DNA of 49,286 bases from an uncultured Prevotellaceae bacterium (GTDB lineage Bacteria; Bacteroidota; Bacteroidia; Bacteroidales; Bacteroidaceae). The notes beneath the pieces are model-generated. The model did no database searches, was not told the DNA's origin, and saw only the letters and a list, made by a program, of their open reading frames with translations. Shown here one piece after another: positions 42,257-49,286 of the stretch (positions within the stretch are counted from its first letter, which is position 1; every line of letters begins with the position of its first letter). Both the position numbers and the translations under genes were made by a program. The stretch spans positions 1-49,286 of the forward strand of contig CACZMV010000034.1 in NCBI GenBank assembly GCA_902782305.1. The letters are read 5' to 3'.

Positions 42257-44454
42257 ACATTATCCATAAAGAAGTCGAGACATTGCTGGTAGAGGTGGTT
42301 GCGGGTGTTTCCGCCATAGATGCTGTGGTTGCGATTGGTATAGACCAATTGGCGGAAGTCCTTGCCCTTTTGCACCAGCGCTTCGGTGTATTCAGCGGTA
42401 TTGCGGAAATGGACATTGTCGTCGGCCATTCCATGGCATAGCAGCAGTGTGCCGTGGAGTTTGTCAGCACGACTGATGGGGCACTCGTCATAGCCTGCGG
42501 CATTCTCCTGAGGGGTGCGCATATAGCGCTCGGTATAAACGGTGTCGTAATAGCGCCACGAGGTGGGAGGGGCAATGGCAATGCCGGCACAGAACACTCC
42601 CCTACCCTCGGACAGGGCCATGAGGGTGTTGAAACCGCCAAACGACCACCCCCAGATGGCAATGCGATGCTTGTCGACATAGGGCTGCTGACCGAGCCAT
42701 AGGGCGGCTTCTACTTGGTCGTGGGACTCGAGTTGGCCCAGCTTCAGATAGGTGCACTTCTCGAACTCGGCACCACGTCCGCCCGTGCCTCGATTGTCGA
42801 CACAGACACAGATGAAACCTTGCTGGCAGAGGTATTGTTCGAGCAGGGCGCCACGACCAGCCTGGCCGATGTTCCAGGCATTCTTGACCTGCTGGTTGCC
42901 TGGACCGCCATACTGATACATGACCACGGGGTATTGCTTGGCAGGGTCGAAATCGACGGGTTTCAGCATCCATGCGTTCAGCTGCACGCCATCGGCCGTC
43001 GTGATGGTGAGCAGCTCTGGTTGGCCGAGCTGATAGTCGCCTAACAAGTCGCGCAGAGATTGATTGTCGACCAGCGTTTCGAGCACCTTGCCCTTGTTGT
43101 TGCAAAGGGTGCAGACGGTGGGGGTGTGCATATCGCTCCAGGTGTGGAGGAAGTAGCGGTAGTTGTTGCTGAACAGGGCGGTGCTCCATCCGGCCTTGGG
43201 GGTCAGACATTCGCGCTTGCCATTCTTATGGGCCACCCACACTTGCTGCTCGGTGGCTCCGTTTTCGTGCGAAGCATAGTAGGTGTCGCCCGTCTTTTCG
43301 TCATAGCCATAGACGGCACTTACCTCGTAGTCGCCATCTTCTATCTGGCGAATGAAGCGGCCGTTGAGGTCGTAGAGATAGAGATGCATATAGCCCGTGC
43401 GGTCGCTGGGCAAGAGGATGTGGCGATCGGTTATCTGGATGTCGCTCATGGCTTCTTCGCGGACGTACTTGTCGACCTTTTCCTCAATAGCCATCTGCAC
43501 CGCTGCTGTGGTGGCATTGGCCATGTAGATGCGCAGACAGTCCTGATGGCGGTTCATGGTATAAACGGCCACCTTCTCTTTGTCGCTGGTCATGATGACA
43601 CGGGGTATGTAGCCGTCCGTGTCCAGAGGCACCTGCACCTGCTGCGCCTGCTGGCTGGCTATATCGTAGCTCCACACCGTGCAGGTGGAGTTCTGCTCAC
43701 CGGCAATGGGGTATTTATAGGTGTAGAAGCCTGGATAGTCGGCATACTGCTTCTTCTCAGGACTCAGGCCTTTGAACAGGGGCATGGAGTATTGCTTCAC
43801 GGCAGTTTCGTCGTAGCGAATCCACACCACGTGACTGCCATCGGCGGTGAACACCATCGAACGGTCGTTGCCAAACTCCTCCTCGTTCACCCAGTCGGGT
43901 ATGCCATTGATGACCTCGTTGCGGCGTCCGTCGGTGGTTACCTGCAGCTCTTCAGGGGCATCGAGATTGCTGACCAAGAAGATGTTGTTGTCGCGGACGA
44001 AGGCAATGCGCTTGCTATCGGGCGAGAACAGCGGCGTCTGCTGGTCGCCATGCTTCGACAGTGGCGTCAGTTGGTGGTCGGAAACCCTGTAGATATAATA
44101 GGTAGCGGTGAACGAATGGCGGTAGATGCGCTGGGTATTGGTCTGCACCAGCACGTAGCGACCGTCAGGACTGACCATATAGCCGTCGACACGGTCGAGC
44201 GGTCCGCCTTTTACATCGTCCACATCCAGGAGCACGCCCACTTGTTTGCCCGTCTTAAACGAGCACACCTCAATGCGCTTGGAGCCTTCGCCCATGCGGG
44301 CATAGGTCTCTCCGTCGGCCAGTGGTCGTACACTACCTATCGACGTAGCCGCAAACTTGCTGCTAGTCAGGTCTTTTACCTCCAGTTTCTTTCCGGCTGT
44401 TGCCCCTACTGTCAGCAGCAGAGCCAGTGTTATCAAAAATGCCTTTTTCATCAT
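42238..44454 (-). CDS. S9 family dipeptidyl peptidase IV-type protease
   Basis: A 738-residue exported serine protease: signal peptide (about 1-22, MMKKAFLITLALLLTVGATAG), DPP IV-type beta-propeller (about 40-480, with SPDGRYVLVQ, DWVNEEEFG) and an alpha/beta-hydrolase domain with nucleophile GWSFGG near residue 600, Asp in GMADDNVHF and His in NRNHSIYGG. It removes N-terminal dipeptides from peptides in the periplasm, matching the asaccharolytic side of Bacteroidales nutrition. It starts at 44454 (ATGATGA overlap with the mutarotase gene). Confidence 0.92.
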   Translation of the reverse strand: MMKKAFLITLALLLTVGATAGKKLEVKDLTSSKFAATSIGSVRPLADGETYARMGEGSKRIEVCSFKTGKQVGVLLDVDDVKGGPLDRVDGYMVSPDGRYVLVQTNTQRIYRHSFTATYYIYRVSDHQLTPLSKHGDQQTPLFSPDSKRIAFVRDNNIFLVSNLDAPEELQVTTDGRRNEVINGIPDWVNEEEFGNDRSMVFTADGSHVVWIRYDETAVKQYSMPLFKGLSPEKKQYADYPGFYTYKYPIAGEQNSTCTVWSYDIASQQAQQVQVPLDTDGYIPRVIMTSDKEKVAVYTMNRHQDCLRIYMANATTAAVQMAIEEKVDKYVREEAMSDIQITDRHILLPSDRTGYMHLYLYDLNGRFIRQIEDGDYEVSAVYGYDEKTGDTYYASHENGATEQQVWVAHKNGKRECLTPKAGWSTALFSNNYRYFLHTWSDMHTPTVCTLCNNKGKVLETLVDNQSLRDLLGDYQLGQPELLTITTADGVQLNAWMLKPVDFDPAKQYPVVMYQYGGPGNQQVKNAWNIGQAGRGALLEQYLCQQGFICVCVDNRGTGGRGAEFEKCTYLKLGQLESHDQVEAALWLGQQPYVDKHRIAIWGWSFGGFNTLMALSEGRGVFCAGIAIAPPTSWRYYDTVYTERYMRTPQENAAGYDECPISRADKLHGTLLLCHGMADDNVHFRNTAEYTEALVQKGKDFRQLVYTNRNHSIYGGNTRNHLYQQCLDFFMDNVKAPRN

Positions 44455-44834
44455 TCGTACAGGTAGAACATTTGTTCCATCATTTGCCATTTCTCATCAC
44501 TCGTAGCCCCTTCCTTACACTGCTGGAAGATGGCCATATAGTCTTCCCACTCCTGCTGGCGGGGCAAGGTGGCCAGACGAGCCATTGCAGCGTCCCAGTC
44601 GAAATCCAACGGGGTTTCCACAATCATCACCAGACGGGTGCCCAGAATAAACAACTGCATGTCAAGGATGCCTACTGCGCGGATGCCGTCCAACACCTCT
44701 TTCCATGCTTCTGGCTCACTATGACGACGGCGATACTCCGCTATCAGCGCGGCATCGTCCTTCAAATCCATGGTCTGGACATAGCGTTTTACAGCCTGTC
44801 CATAGTCCTTTACTTTATATCCTTCTGTTTTCAT
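44451..44834 (-). CDS. rhaM: L-rhamnose mutarotase family protein
   Basis: A 127-residue protein of the RhaM/YiiL (DUF718) family, which interconverts sugar anomers. Typical features: KRYVQTMDLKDDAALIAEYRRRH with the conserved His, GIRAVGILDMQLFILGTRLVMIVET, and a WEDYMAIFQQC end. The sugar may be rhamnose, fucose or another. Start chosen at 44834, 5 nt after a -7 box, hence probably leaderless; the frame extends upstream into the repeat. No rhamnose or fucose pathway gene is adjacent, though a fucose-isomerase-family gene lies at 22649. It overlaps the S9 peptidase gene by 4 bp. Confidence 0.8.
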   Translation of the reverse strand: MKTEGYKVKDYGQAVKRYVQTMDLKDDAALIAEYRRRHSEPEAWKEVLDGIRAVGILDMQLFILGTRLVMIVETPLDFDWDAAMARLATLPRQQEWEDYMAIFQQCKEGATSDEKWQMMEQMFYLYE

Positions 44835-44837
44835 ATG

Positions 44838-44982
44838 TGCAAAGGTACGAATAAGTGAGCGAAATGCCAAATTTATTTGTGCATTTCCGAGCGTAAGTAC
44901 CTAAGACCGAAGGTCAAAGGTAGTGCAAACCGAATGAAAAACCAAATAAATTTGAGTTTTTCTGAGGTGCAGCCTACCTTCG
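44838..44982. repeat. two tandem palindromic promoter elements (75-bp period)
   Basis: Copy 1 (44838-44905) has minus -7 CAAAGGTA 44840-44847, minus -33 CAAA 44868-44871, plus -33 TTTG 44876-44879 and a decayed plus -7 TACCTAAG 44898-44905. Copy 2 (44913-44982) has 44915-44922, 44943-44946, 44951-44954 and TACCTTCG 44975-44982. A third CAAAGGTA lies at 44990, again 75 bp on. All three minus -7 boxes point at rhaM. Confidence 0.75.
44840..44871 (-). promoter_or_regulatory. promoter of rhaM-S9 operon, leaderless type
   Basis: On the minus strand, TTTG (44871-44868), 20-bp spacer, TACCTTTG (44847-44840), ending 5 nt before the ATG at 44834. Two further minus -7 boxes 75 and 150 bp upstream may add start sites. 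Confidence 0.75.
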
Positions 44983-45002
44983 ACGAAATCAAAGGTACGA
45001 AA

Positions 45003-45037
45003 AAATCCCAAAGCAACACCATTTCGCTTTGGGATTT
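45003..45037 (-). terminator. terminator of the TonB receptor gene (hairpin copy 1)
   Basis: Perfect 12-bp stem AAATCCCAAAGC / GCTTTGGGATTT, 11-nt loop ending CATTTC (plus strand), T6 on the minus strand. The same stem and loop end occur at 47678-47712. Confidence 0.88.
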
Positions 45038-45061
45038 ATATTTTATTGGGAATAGCAGGTA

Positions 45062-47266
45062 TTATAACGCTATCGGCACCACCACCTTGAACGTGACGTT
45101 GCGCCCCATGTTATAGACGCCTCGGCGACCCGTGACCACATTCATGTCGGCATATTTCAGTCGGCTCAGGTGGTTCTGGTAGGCCTTGTTCAGCAGGTTG
45201 TCGGCGGTGACATACAACTCGGCTATCTTCTTGCCTTTCACCTGAATGTCGGTACCTGCCGAGAGCGAGAGCAGCGCATAGCCGGGCGTCTCGGTTTCGG
45301 TGTCGTCGGCACGATAAACGTGCGACTGACGGAAGTAGCAGTCGAGGCCTGCGGCAACGTAGAGGTTGTTCAGTGCCACTCCGTTCTTGGGATGCTCATG
45401 GCGGTACTCATGCATGGCGTGCGTACTGACCGTGCTGTGCGAGTGGTGCTGCAACTCCCATTTCAGCTCCGTCGTCCATTTGGGCGCAGGGGTGAAAGGC
45501 AGGTATTTCGTGGCGTCATCGGCATGCAACAGCTGCGCATCTACATACGAGAAGGTGTTGGAGAAGTGTACCGAGTGGATGGGATGAATGTCCACACCAG
45601 CCTCGAAGCCCAACAGCCGCGCGTCACCCTGGGTGTAGGCGTAGGTCAGATAGCCTTCCTCCATTTCTTCCGCCACACGATGGGTGAAGATGTAGTTGTC
45701 TATGCGGTTGGCAAAGAGTGCCAGCTGTGCCGAGACGTAGCGCGACGTGAAGTCCACGCCCAGGTCGGCCTGCAGACTGTATTCCGCCTTCAGTTGCTGG
45801 TTGCCCAGTTCGTAGCGGATGCTGCCCTCGTGCACACCGTTCGACGCCAGTTCACTCATGTTCGGCGTACGGAAACCGCGGGCCACGTTCAGCTTGACGT
45901 TCAGGTGGTCGTTCACGTTGAATACGGCACCGATGCTACCCGTCACACCATTGAAGTGGCGCGTGAAATCCATGAAACGCTGTTCGCCGTCCTCCATGAG
46001 TTCGTCGCCGTGCAGTCGGCGGTGGTCGTAGCGCACGCCGCCATTCAGCGTCCAGCGGTCACTGAGCGTCTTCGTGGCGGTGGCATAGAGTCCGAAGTCA
46101 AACAGTCGGTAGTCGGGAATGAGATATTCCTCACCCTCGTTCTTCGACGTCTGATACATGCCGCCGATGCCTGTCGACAGCTTCCAACCGTTCCATTCGT
46201 TGGTGATGTAACGCACGTCGTAGGTCAGCGTATGCAACTTGAAATACAGCTCGTAGTCGTCCATCGACTCCTCATACTCCTGACGGCGGTTCTGCTGATA
46301 GCCGATGATGGCTTTCAGATAGCCCGACGAGAGGTTCAGCGCATTGTCCCACACGGCCTTGAAGTGTTTCACCTGCTGGAAGGGCAGCGACTTGCCGTAT
46401 TGATGCCCCGTCCACCCTTCTTCATGTTCCAGTTCGCCCGTCTCCAGGTCACGTTCGCCCTCAATGATACCTGGCGTCAGGTGGTAGGCCGTTGCCGTCA
46501 GTCGCGAGTGTCCCCACCCTTTGTTCACACCCAGCATCAGGCGCCCTGCCTGTTCGCGGAACTGCGAACCAGGCACGTAGTCGTCATATTTATTTTTATA
46601 CGCGTGCGCCATCTTCTGACTCCAGCGCGCGTCCCACACAAAACCTTTCTGGTTGCCGGCCATCTGCAGCGAGTAGTGGAAGAGGCCGTTATTGGTCTGG
46701 TATTCCGTACTGACATTGGCGCGCATGTCGCCCTCGGGCAGTGTCGGTTGCGCATGCATGATGACCACACCAGCCATCGCGTCCGAGCCGTACATCAACG
46801 ATGCCGGACCCTTCAGTATCTCGATGCTGCCCACACTGCTGCCATCCACTTCCACGCCGTGCTCGTCGCCCCATTGCTGACCTTCCTGGCGCACACCCTC
46901 GCTCATCACCACCACGCGGTTGTAACCCAGTCCGCGGATGATGGGTTTCGAGATGCTGCCGCCCGTCGTCAACTGGTTCACACCCGGCTGATGACTGATG
47001 GCGTCGATGATGTTCGTCGAGGCCGTCGCCCTGAGCACCTGTGGCGATATGATGCTCACCGGTGCTGTCGCCAGCTTCAGCTTCGTGTCGCCCGTCACAC
47101 CCGTCACCGTTACTTCGTTCAAGTTCAGATGGCGGAAGAATACGTCCGTCGAGTCCTCCGCATGATCATGTTTATTGTTTATTGGTTCACGCTTATTGTT
47201 ATTATCCTGTGCTGCCACTGCCGTGCATACACACAACAGCAGCAAAACTATATATTTTGCTTTCAT
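45062..47266 (-). CDS. TonB-dependent outer membrane receptor, probable metal uptake (ZnuD-like)
   Basis: A 734-residue receptor: signal peptide (1-19, LLLLCVCTAVAAQ), plug domain (about 50-165, VTVTGV, GVNQLTTGGSISKPIIRGLGYNRVVV, GSIEILKGPASLMYGSDAMAG) and a 22-strand-type barrel. The plug segment QQWGDEHGVEVD recalls the DH motif of zinc receptor ZnuD. Histidines are concentrated near the N terminus (KHDH) and in a predicted loop at about 607-626 (HHSHS...HEYRHEH), suggesting zinc or copper binding. No SusD partner is present. It lies 50 bp after the small His/Cys protein in one transcript. Confidence 0.85.
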   Translation of the reverse strand: MKAKYIVLLLLCVCTAVAAQDNNNKREPINNKHDHAEDSTDVFFRHLNLNEVTVTGVTGDTKLKLATAPVSIISPQVLRATASTNIIDAISHQPGVNQLTTGGSISKPIIRGLGYNRVVVMSEGVRQEGQQWGDEHGVEVDGSSVGSIEILKGPASLMYGSDAMAGVVIMHAQPTLPEGDMRANVSTEYQTNNGLFHYSLQMAGNQKGFVWDARWSQKMAHAYKNKYDDYVPGSQFREQAGRLMLGVNKGWGHSRLTATAYHLTPGIIEGERDLETGELEHEEGWTGHQYGKSLPFQQVKHFKAVWDNALNLSSGYLKAIIGYQQNRRQEYEESMDDYELYFKLHTLTYDVRYITNEWNGWKLSTGIGGMYQTSKNEGEEYLIPDYRLFDFGLYATATKTLSDRWTLNGGVRYDHRRLHGDELMEDGEQRFMDFTRHFNGVTGSIGAVFNVNDHLNVKLNVARGFRTPNMSELASNGVHEGSIRYELGNQQLKAEYSLQADLGVDFTSRYVSAQLALFANRIDNYIFTHRVAEEMEEGYLTYAYTQGDARLLGFEAGVDIHPIHSVHFSNTFSYVDAQLLHADDATKYLPFTPAPKWTTELKWELQHHSHSTVSTHAMHEYRHEHPKNGVALNNLYVAAGLDCYFRQSHVYRADDTETETPGYALLSLSAGTDIQVKGKKIAELYVTADNLLNKAYQNHLSRLKYADMNVVTGRRGVYNMGRNVTFKVVVPIAL

Positions 47267-47316
47267 TCTTGATTAAAAATGGTTTATTAAAAATGTATGT
47301 AAAAGTCTAGTAGGAA

Positions 47317-47658
47317 TCAGACGGTCGGAGGACCTCTGGTTACGATAGTGCCACAGCAGGCTGTATGACAAACGCATAAAGGCTGGGCTCGAAATTTCTT
47401 ACATACACGAACAAATATCATGACAGCTACGATGATAGCTGTCAGCATAGGCAGAGTGATAAACTGGCACAATACGCAATCATGCGCCCATGTTGCTGTA
47501 GCCGTCAGGTGACCATGACAATTATGATGCACGCAGTCGTTGCATTCCGTGTCAATGACCTGTGGAGTTTCGTGAAAGTGCAACGACGACAACATCAGCA
47601 TCGGCAGGAATACTGCCAATAAAACAATCGCTGATATTTGTCTTCTCATCGCTTTCAT
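47317..47658 (-). CDS. small His/Cys-rich membrane protein, metal-module partner
   Basis: A 113-residue protein: N-terminal hydrophobic helix (about 8-26), a periplasm-facing His/Cys segment (LHFHETP, CNDCVHHNCHGH, HDCVLCQF; about 27-67), a second membrane helix (about 70-86), and a Cys-rich tail (CVCHTACCG) ending in RGPPTV. The layout and RGPP ending recall the DUF2946-type proteins linked to copper, but I cannot confirm the family. Eight His and about ten Cys make metal binding likely. It precedes the TonB receptor by 50 bp and has a -7 box 5 nt before its ATG, so may be leaderless. Start could also be the ATG 9 bp on. Confidence 0.65.
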   Translation of the reverse strand: MKAMRRQISAIVLLAVFLPMLMLSSLHFHETPQVIDTECNDCVHHNCHGHLTATATWAHDCVLCQFITLPMLTAIIVAVMIFVRVCKKFRAQPLCVCHTACCGTIVTRGPPTV

Positions 47659-47663
47659 CGTTG

Positions 47664-47671
47664 CAAAATTA
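47664..47671 (-). promoter_or_regulatory. -7 box of the metal-module operon
   Basis: TAATTTTG on the minus strand (47671-47664), 5 nt before the ATG at 47658. No TTTG at the -33 distance; the terminator hairpin sits there instead, so a regulator might act. Confidence 0.5.
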
Positions 47672-47677
47672 CAAAGA

Positions 47678-47712
47678 AAATCCCAAAGCTATATCATTTC
47701 GCTTTGGGATTT
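47678..47712 (-). terminator. terminator of the hydrolase gene (hairpin copy 2)
   Basis: Perfect stem AAATCCCAAAGC / GCTTTGGGATTT with an 11-nt loop, identical in stem and loop end to 45003-45037. On the minus strand it lies 43 bp after the hydrolase stop. Confidence 0.82.
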
Positions 47713-47754
47713 ATAATTTATTTGGAAATTATTTGAACTAAAATATTTAGACGT

Positions 47755-49053
47755 TTACAAATTTGACAGCCAACAAACCATCTTCTCCAATACCTCTGGA
47801 GCAATGGTTTCCTCAATATTGCCGTATTCAGTAGCCATGCCAGTCTTACAATGCTGGAATAAATGGTTCACTCCTTCTATCGCTTCCAATTTGTTCTTAG
47901 CATTCTTCTGTAATCCGCTACGCAGTGCATCAAGATTACTTTCAGAATCCACCTGCGTATCTTTGGTTCCATTAAGGGCAAGAACGGGACACGTAATGTT
48001 TCCAAGAAGCGGACGGGAGTCCAAAGCTAGGAAATGTTTCATATAAGGGGTCTGGAGCTGCTTGGTTACAACAGCAAGATTCTGGGCCAATGATGTAGGG
48101 AGGTTATATTGAGTGGTCGACGGCATAGCAGTTCCAGATATACAGGCATCAAAGACTTCATCAAGAGCTTTGCAGTAAAGGTCAATCGTTTCTGAGGGAA
48201 TATTTGCTGCAGCAAGGGCAAGGCGATTCTGCCAAAGAAGCGTCTCTTTACCTGAGACAGCCATACCGGCAAGAGAAACAATAAAGTCGACCTTTTTCTC
48301 TGCTGCCAACATCAGCGCGATGGTACCGCCTTCGCTATGACCGATAACACCCACTTTGTCGAAGCGAGAACGGAGCAATTGCACACCTGCAAGAGCATCA
48401 TTCTTGAGGTCTTCCGTAGTACAGTTAACAACATCCCCAGTGGACTCTCCAAATCCTCGGTCGTCGTAACGGAGTGTAGCTATTCCTGCACGCGCAAGCG
48501 CATCGGCAATAACGGCAAAAGGCTTATGCTCAAAGATTTCTTCATCCCTATTCTGCAGGCCACTACCCGTAACCATCAGCAATACCGGAGTCTGGCGAGA
48601 AGCGTTTTTGGGTATAACAAGAGTACCTTTCAATATGGCATCGCCATTGTTAAAACTTACCTCCTGTGTTTGGTATGGATAGGGCATTGCTGGTGTCTGC
48701 GGACGATTGCGCTTCAACAAGCCGGGTTTTATGGTCAGTGGGAACGACTGCCCATGTTGCTTGAATGTTCCCATAATAGATTCGCCCATATTAACGCCCT
48801 CATAACTGGCATTGATAGACGGAACGGCAACCTTGATACCTGTTACTGTACGTTCTAATTTAGCAGGAACGCCCTTTACACCCTGATCTGGAGAGTCCAA
48901 CGTACAGTCTTCTCCATTAAAATGGAACACAAGCGTTAGTTCACTCCCAAAAACATTCAGTTTTCCTGTCCAAGCACCTTTCAAACCACTATCTTGTGCT
49001 TTAATGCCGATAGAAAAGAGACTAATCAAAGAAAAAAGAATCAGTTTCTTCAT
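47755..49053 (-). CDS. secreted alpha/beta hydrolase (esterase/peptidase-like)
   Basis: A 432-residue exported hydrolase: signal peptide (1-19, LFSLISLFSIGIKAQ), an N-terminal beta domain of about 100 residues (GAWTGKLNVFGSELTLVFHF), and an alpha/beta-hydrolase domain with VTGSGLQNRDE (oxyanion region), nucleophile in GHSEGG, Asp in NGTKDTQVD and His in GVNHLFQ. A small-ester or peptide hydrolase of the periplasm is likely; the substrate is unknown. It lies upstream of the metal module but is separated by a terminator, so is a separate unit. Confidence 0.85.
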   Translation of the reverse strand: MKKLILFSLISLFSIGIKAQDSGLKGAWTGKLNVFGSELTLVFHFNGEDCTLDSPDQGVKGVPAKLERTVTGIKVAVPSINASYEGVNMGESIMGTFKQHGQSFPLTIKPGLLKRNRPQTPAMPYPYQTQEVSFNNGDAILKGTLVIPKNASRQTPVLLMVTGSGLQNRDEEIFEHKPFAVIADALARAGIATLRYDDRGFGESTGDVVNCTTEDLKNDALAGVQLLRSRFDKVGVIGHSEGGTIALMLAAEKKVDFIVSLAGMAVSGKETLLWQNRLALAAANIPSETIDLYCKALDEVFDACISGTAMPSTTQYNLPTSLAQNLAVVTKQLQTPYMKHFLALDSRPLLGNITCPVLALNGTKDTQVDSESNLDALRSGLQKNAKNKLEAIEGVNHLFQHCKTGMATEYGNIEETIAPEVLEKMVCWLSNL

Positions 49054-49149
49054 ATTGTTTCTTTTGTATGTTATTGTTTATCTTTAGACGCAGACTATTA
49101 GCGTTTTACTACAAGTAAAGCCATTAAATCTTCATCTAGAAACAAATAA
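49054..49149. other. short non-coding spacer before the rRNA terminator
   Basis: AT-rich, no reading frame. It should hold the hydrolase promoter on the minus strand, but I see no good TAnnTTTG. Confidence 0.5.
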
Positions 49150-49184
49150 GAAGCCCTACCATCATATTGATAATAGGGCTTCTC
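49150..49184 (-). terminator. rRNA operon terminator
   Basis: AGAAGCCCTA (49150-49159) pairs with TAGGGCTTCT (49175-49184), 15-nt loop, followed on the minus strand by a T-rich tail. It follows the 5S rRNA. Confidence 0.85.
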
Positions 49185-49196
49185 TCTTTAAAAGTG

Positions 49197-49286
<90 letters not shown>

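Noticed and set aside
43060-44466. A 468-codon frame on the plus strand, antisense to the S9 peptidase
   Set aside because: The opposite strand has an intact DPP IV-type protease; the antisense translation is low-complexity Val/His-rich and has no family features.
44877-45116. A 79-codon plus-strand frame across the palindromic repeats
   Set aside because: It runs through repeat elements and a terminator into the antisense of the TonB receptor; not protein-like.
45170-47272. A 700-codon open frame on the plus strand, antisense to the TonB receptor
   Set aside because: The minus-strand frame encodes a complete receptor with signal peptide and plug motifs. The plus frame yields no recognisable domain and follows from codon bias (lack of certain codons) in the receptor gene.
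1-49196. tRNA genes, insertion sequences, prophage or integrase
   Set aside because: I looked for T-arm patterns, transposase motifs and phage proteins and found none that hold up; absence by eye is not proof.

Overview
The window reads as a chromosomal segment of a Bacteroidales bacterium, most likely a Prevotellaceae (Prevotella/Segatella/Xylanibacter-like) genome. Reasons: housekeeping promoters with a TAnnTTTG box near -7 and a TTTG box 19-21 bp upstream, few Shine-Dalgarno sites, families typical of Bacteroidetes (GT117/DUF2723, DUF3098, DUF1460, DUF4421, long-form PurF, TonB-type outer membrane barrels), and a 5S rRNA 3' part at the right edge. It looks like core chromosome. I see no prophage, insertion sequence, CRISPR array or complete tRNA.

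Layout. 1-5502 (+): tail of a GT117 membrane protein, a DUF3098 protein, then a tight four-gene operon of ECF sigma factor, one-helix anti-sigma-like protein, secreted protein and outer-membrane barrel. 5506-7560 (-): GlsB-type membrane protein, carboxypeptidase-regulatory-like protein, M15 lipoprotein peptidase. 7685-12012 (+): methylmalonyl-CoA decarboxylase, a lone winged-helix protein coupled to a small secreted protein, HIT protein, DUF1015 protein, YigZ. 11995-16893 (-): five-gene operon (Gfo/Idh/MocA, DUF4421 barrel, DUF1460 amidase-like, YkvA, FAD oxidoreductase). 16976-22556 (+): membrane protein, HisB, divergent LigA, MetY-type sulfhydrylase, small HExxH protein. 22649-24145 (+): fucose/arabinose isomerase-family protein with strongly biased codons; 24219-25544 (-): Dcu-type C4-dicarboxylate transporter.

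25545-26336 is the only long gap. It has no convincing gene but holds a perfect 38-bp AT palindrome, a GGAC repeat, a consensus promoter and a folded segment: my best candidate for an undescribed RNA. 26337-28037 (-): secreted protein and TrpS. 28209-30220 (+): membrane-anchored HTH protein, NfeD, SPFH protein. 30263-39548 (-): response-regulator/histidine-kinase fusion, then GlmS, PurF, CarA and CarB, a cluster of three glutamine amidotransferases plus the CPS large chain. 39641-44834: UxaC (-), AnsA (+), L-rhamnose mutarotase-like protein and S9 dipeptidyl peptidase (-). 45062-49053 (-): alpha/beta hydrolase, a small His/Cys-rich membrane protein and a ZnuD-like TonB receptor, the last two a probable metal-uptake pair. 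49197-49286 (-): 5S rRNA part and terminator.

Beyond the genes, the strongest themes are regulatory architecture: palindromic elements carrying two outward-facing promoters, several probably leaderless genes (-7 box 5-6 nt before ATG), terminators whose stems contain the stop codon, and 7- or 9-bp tandem repeats just before start codons inside operons.
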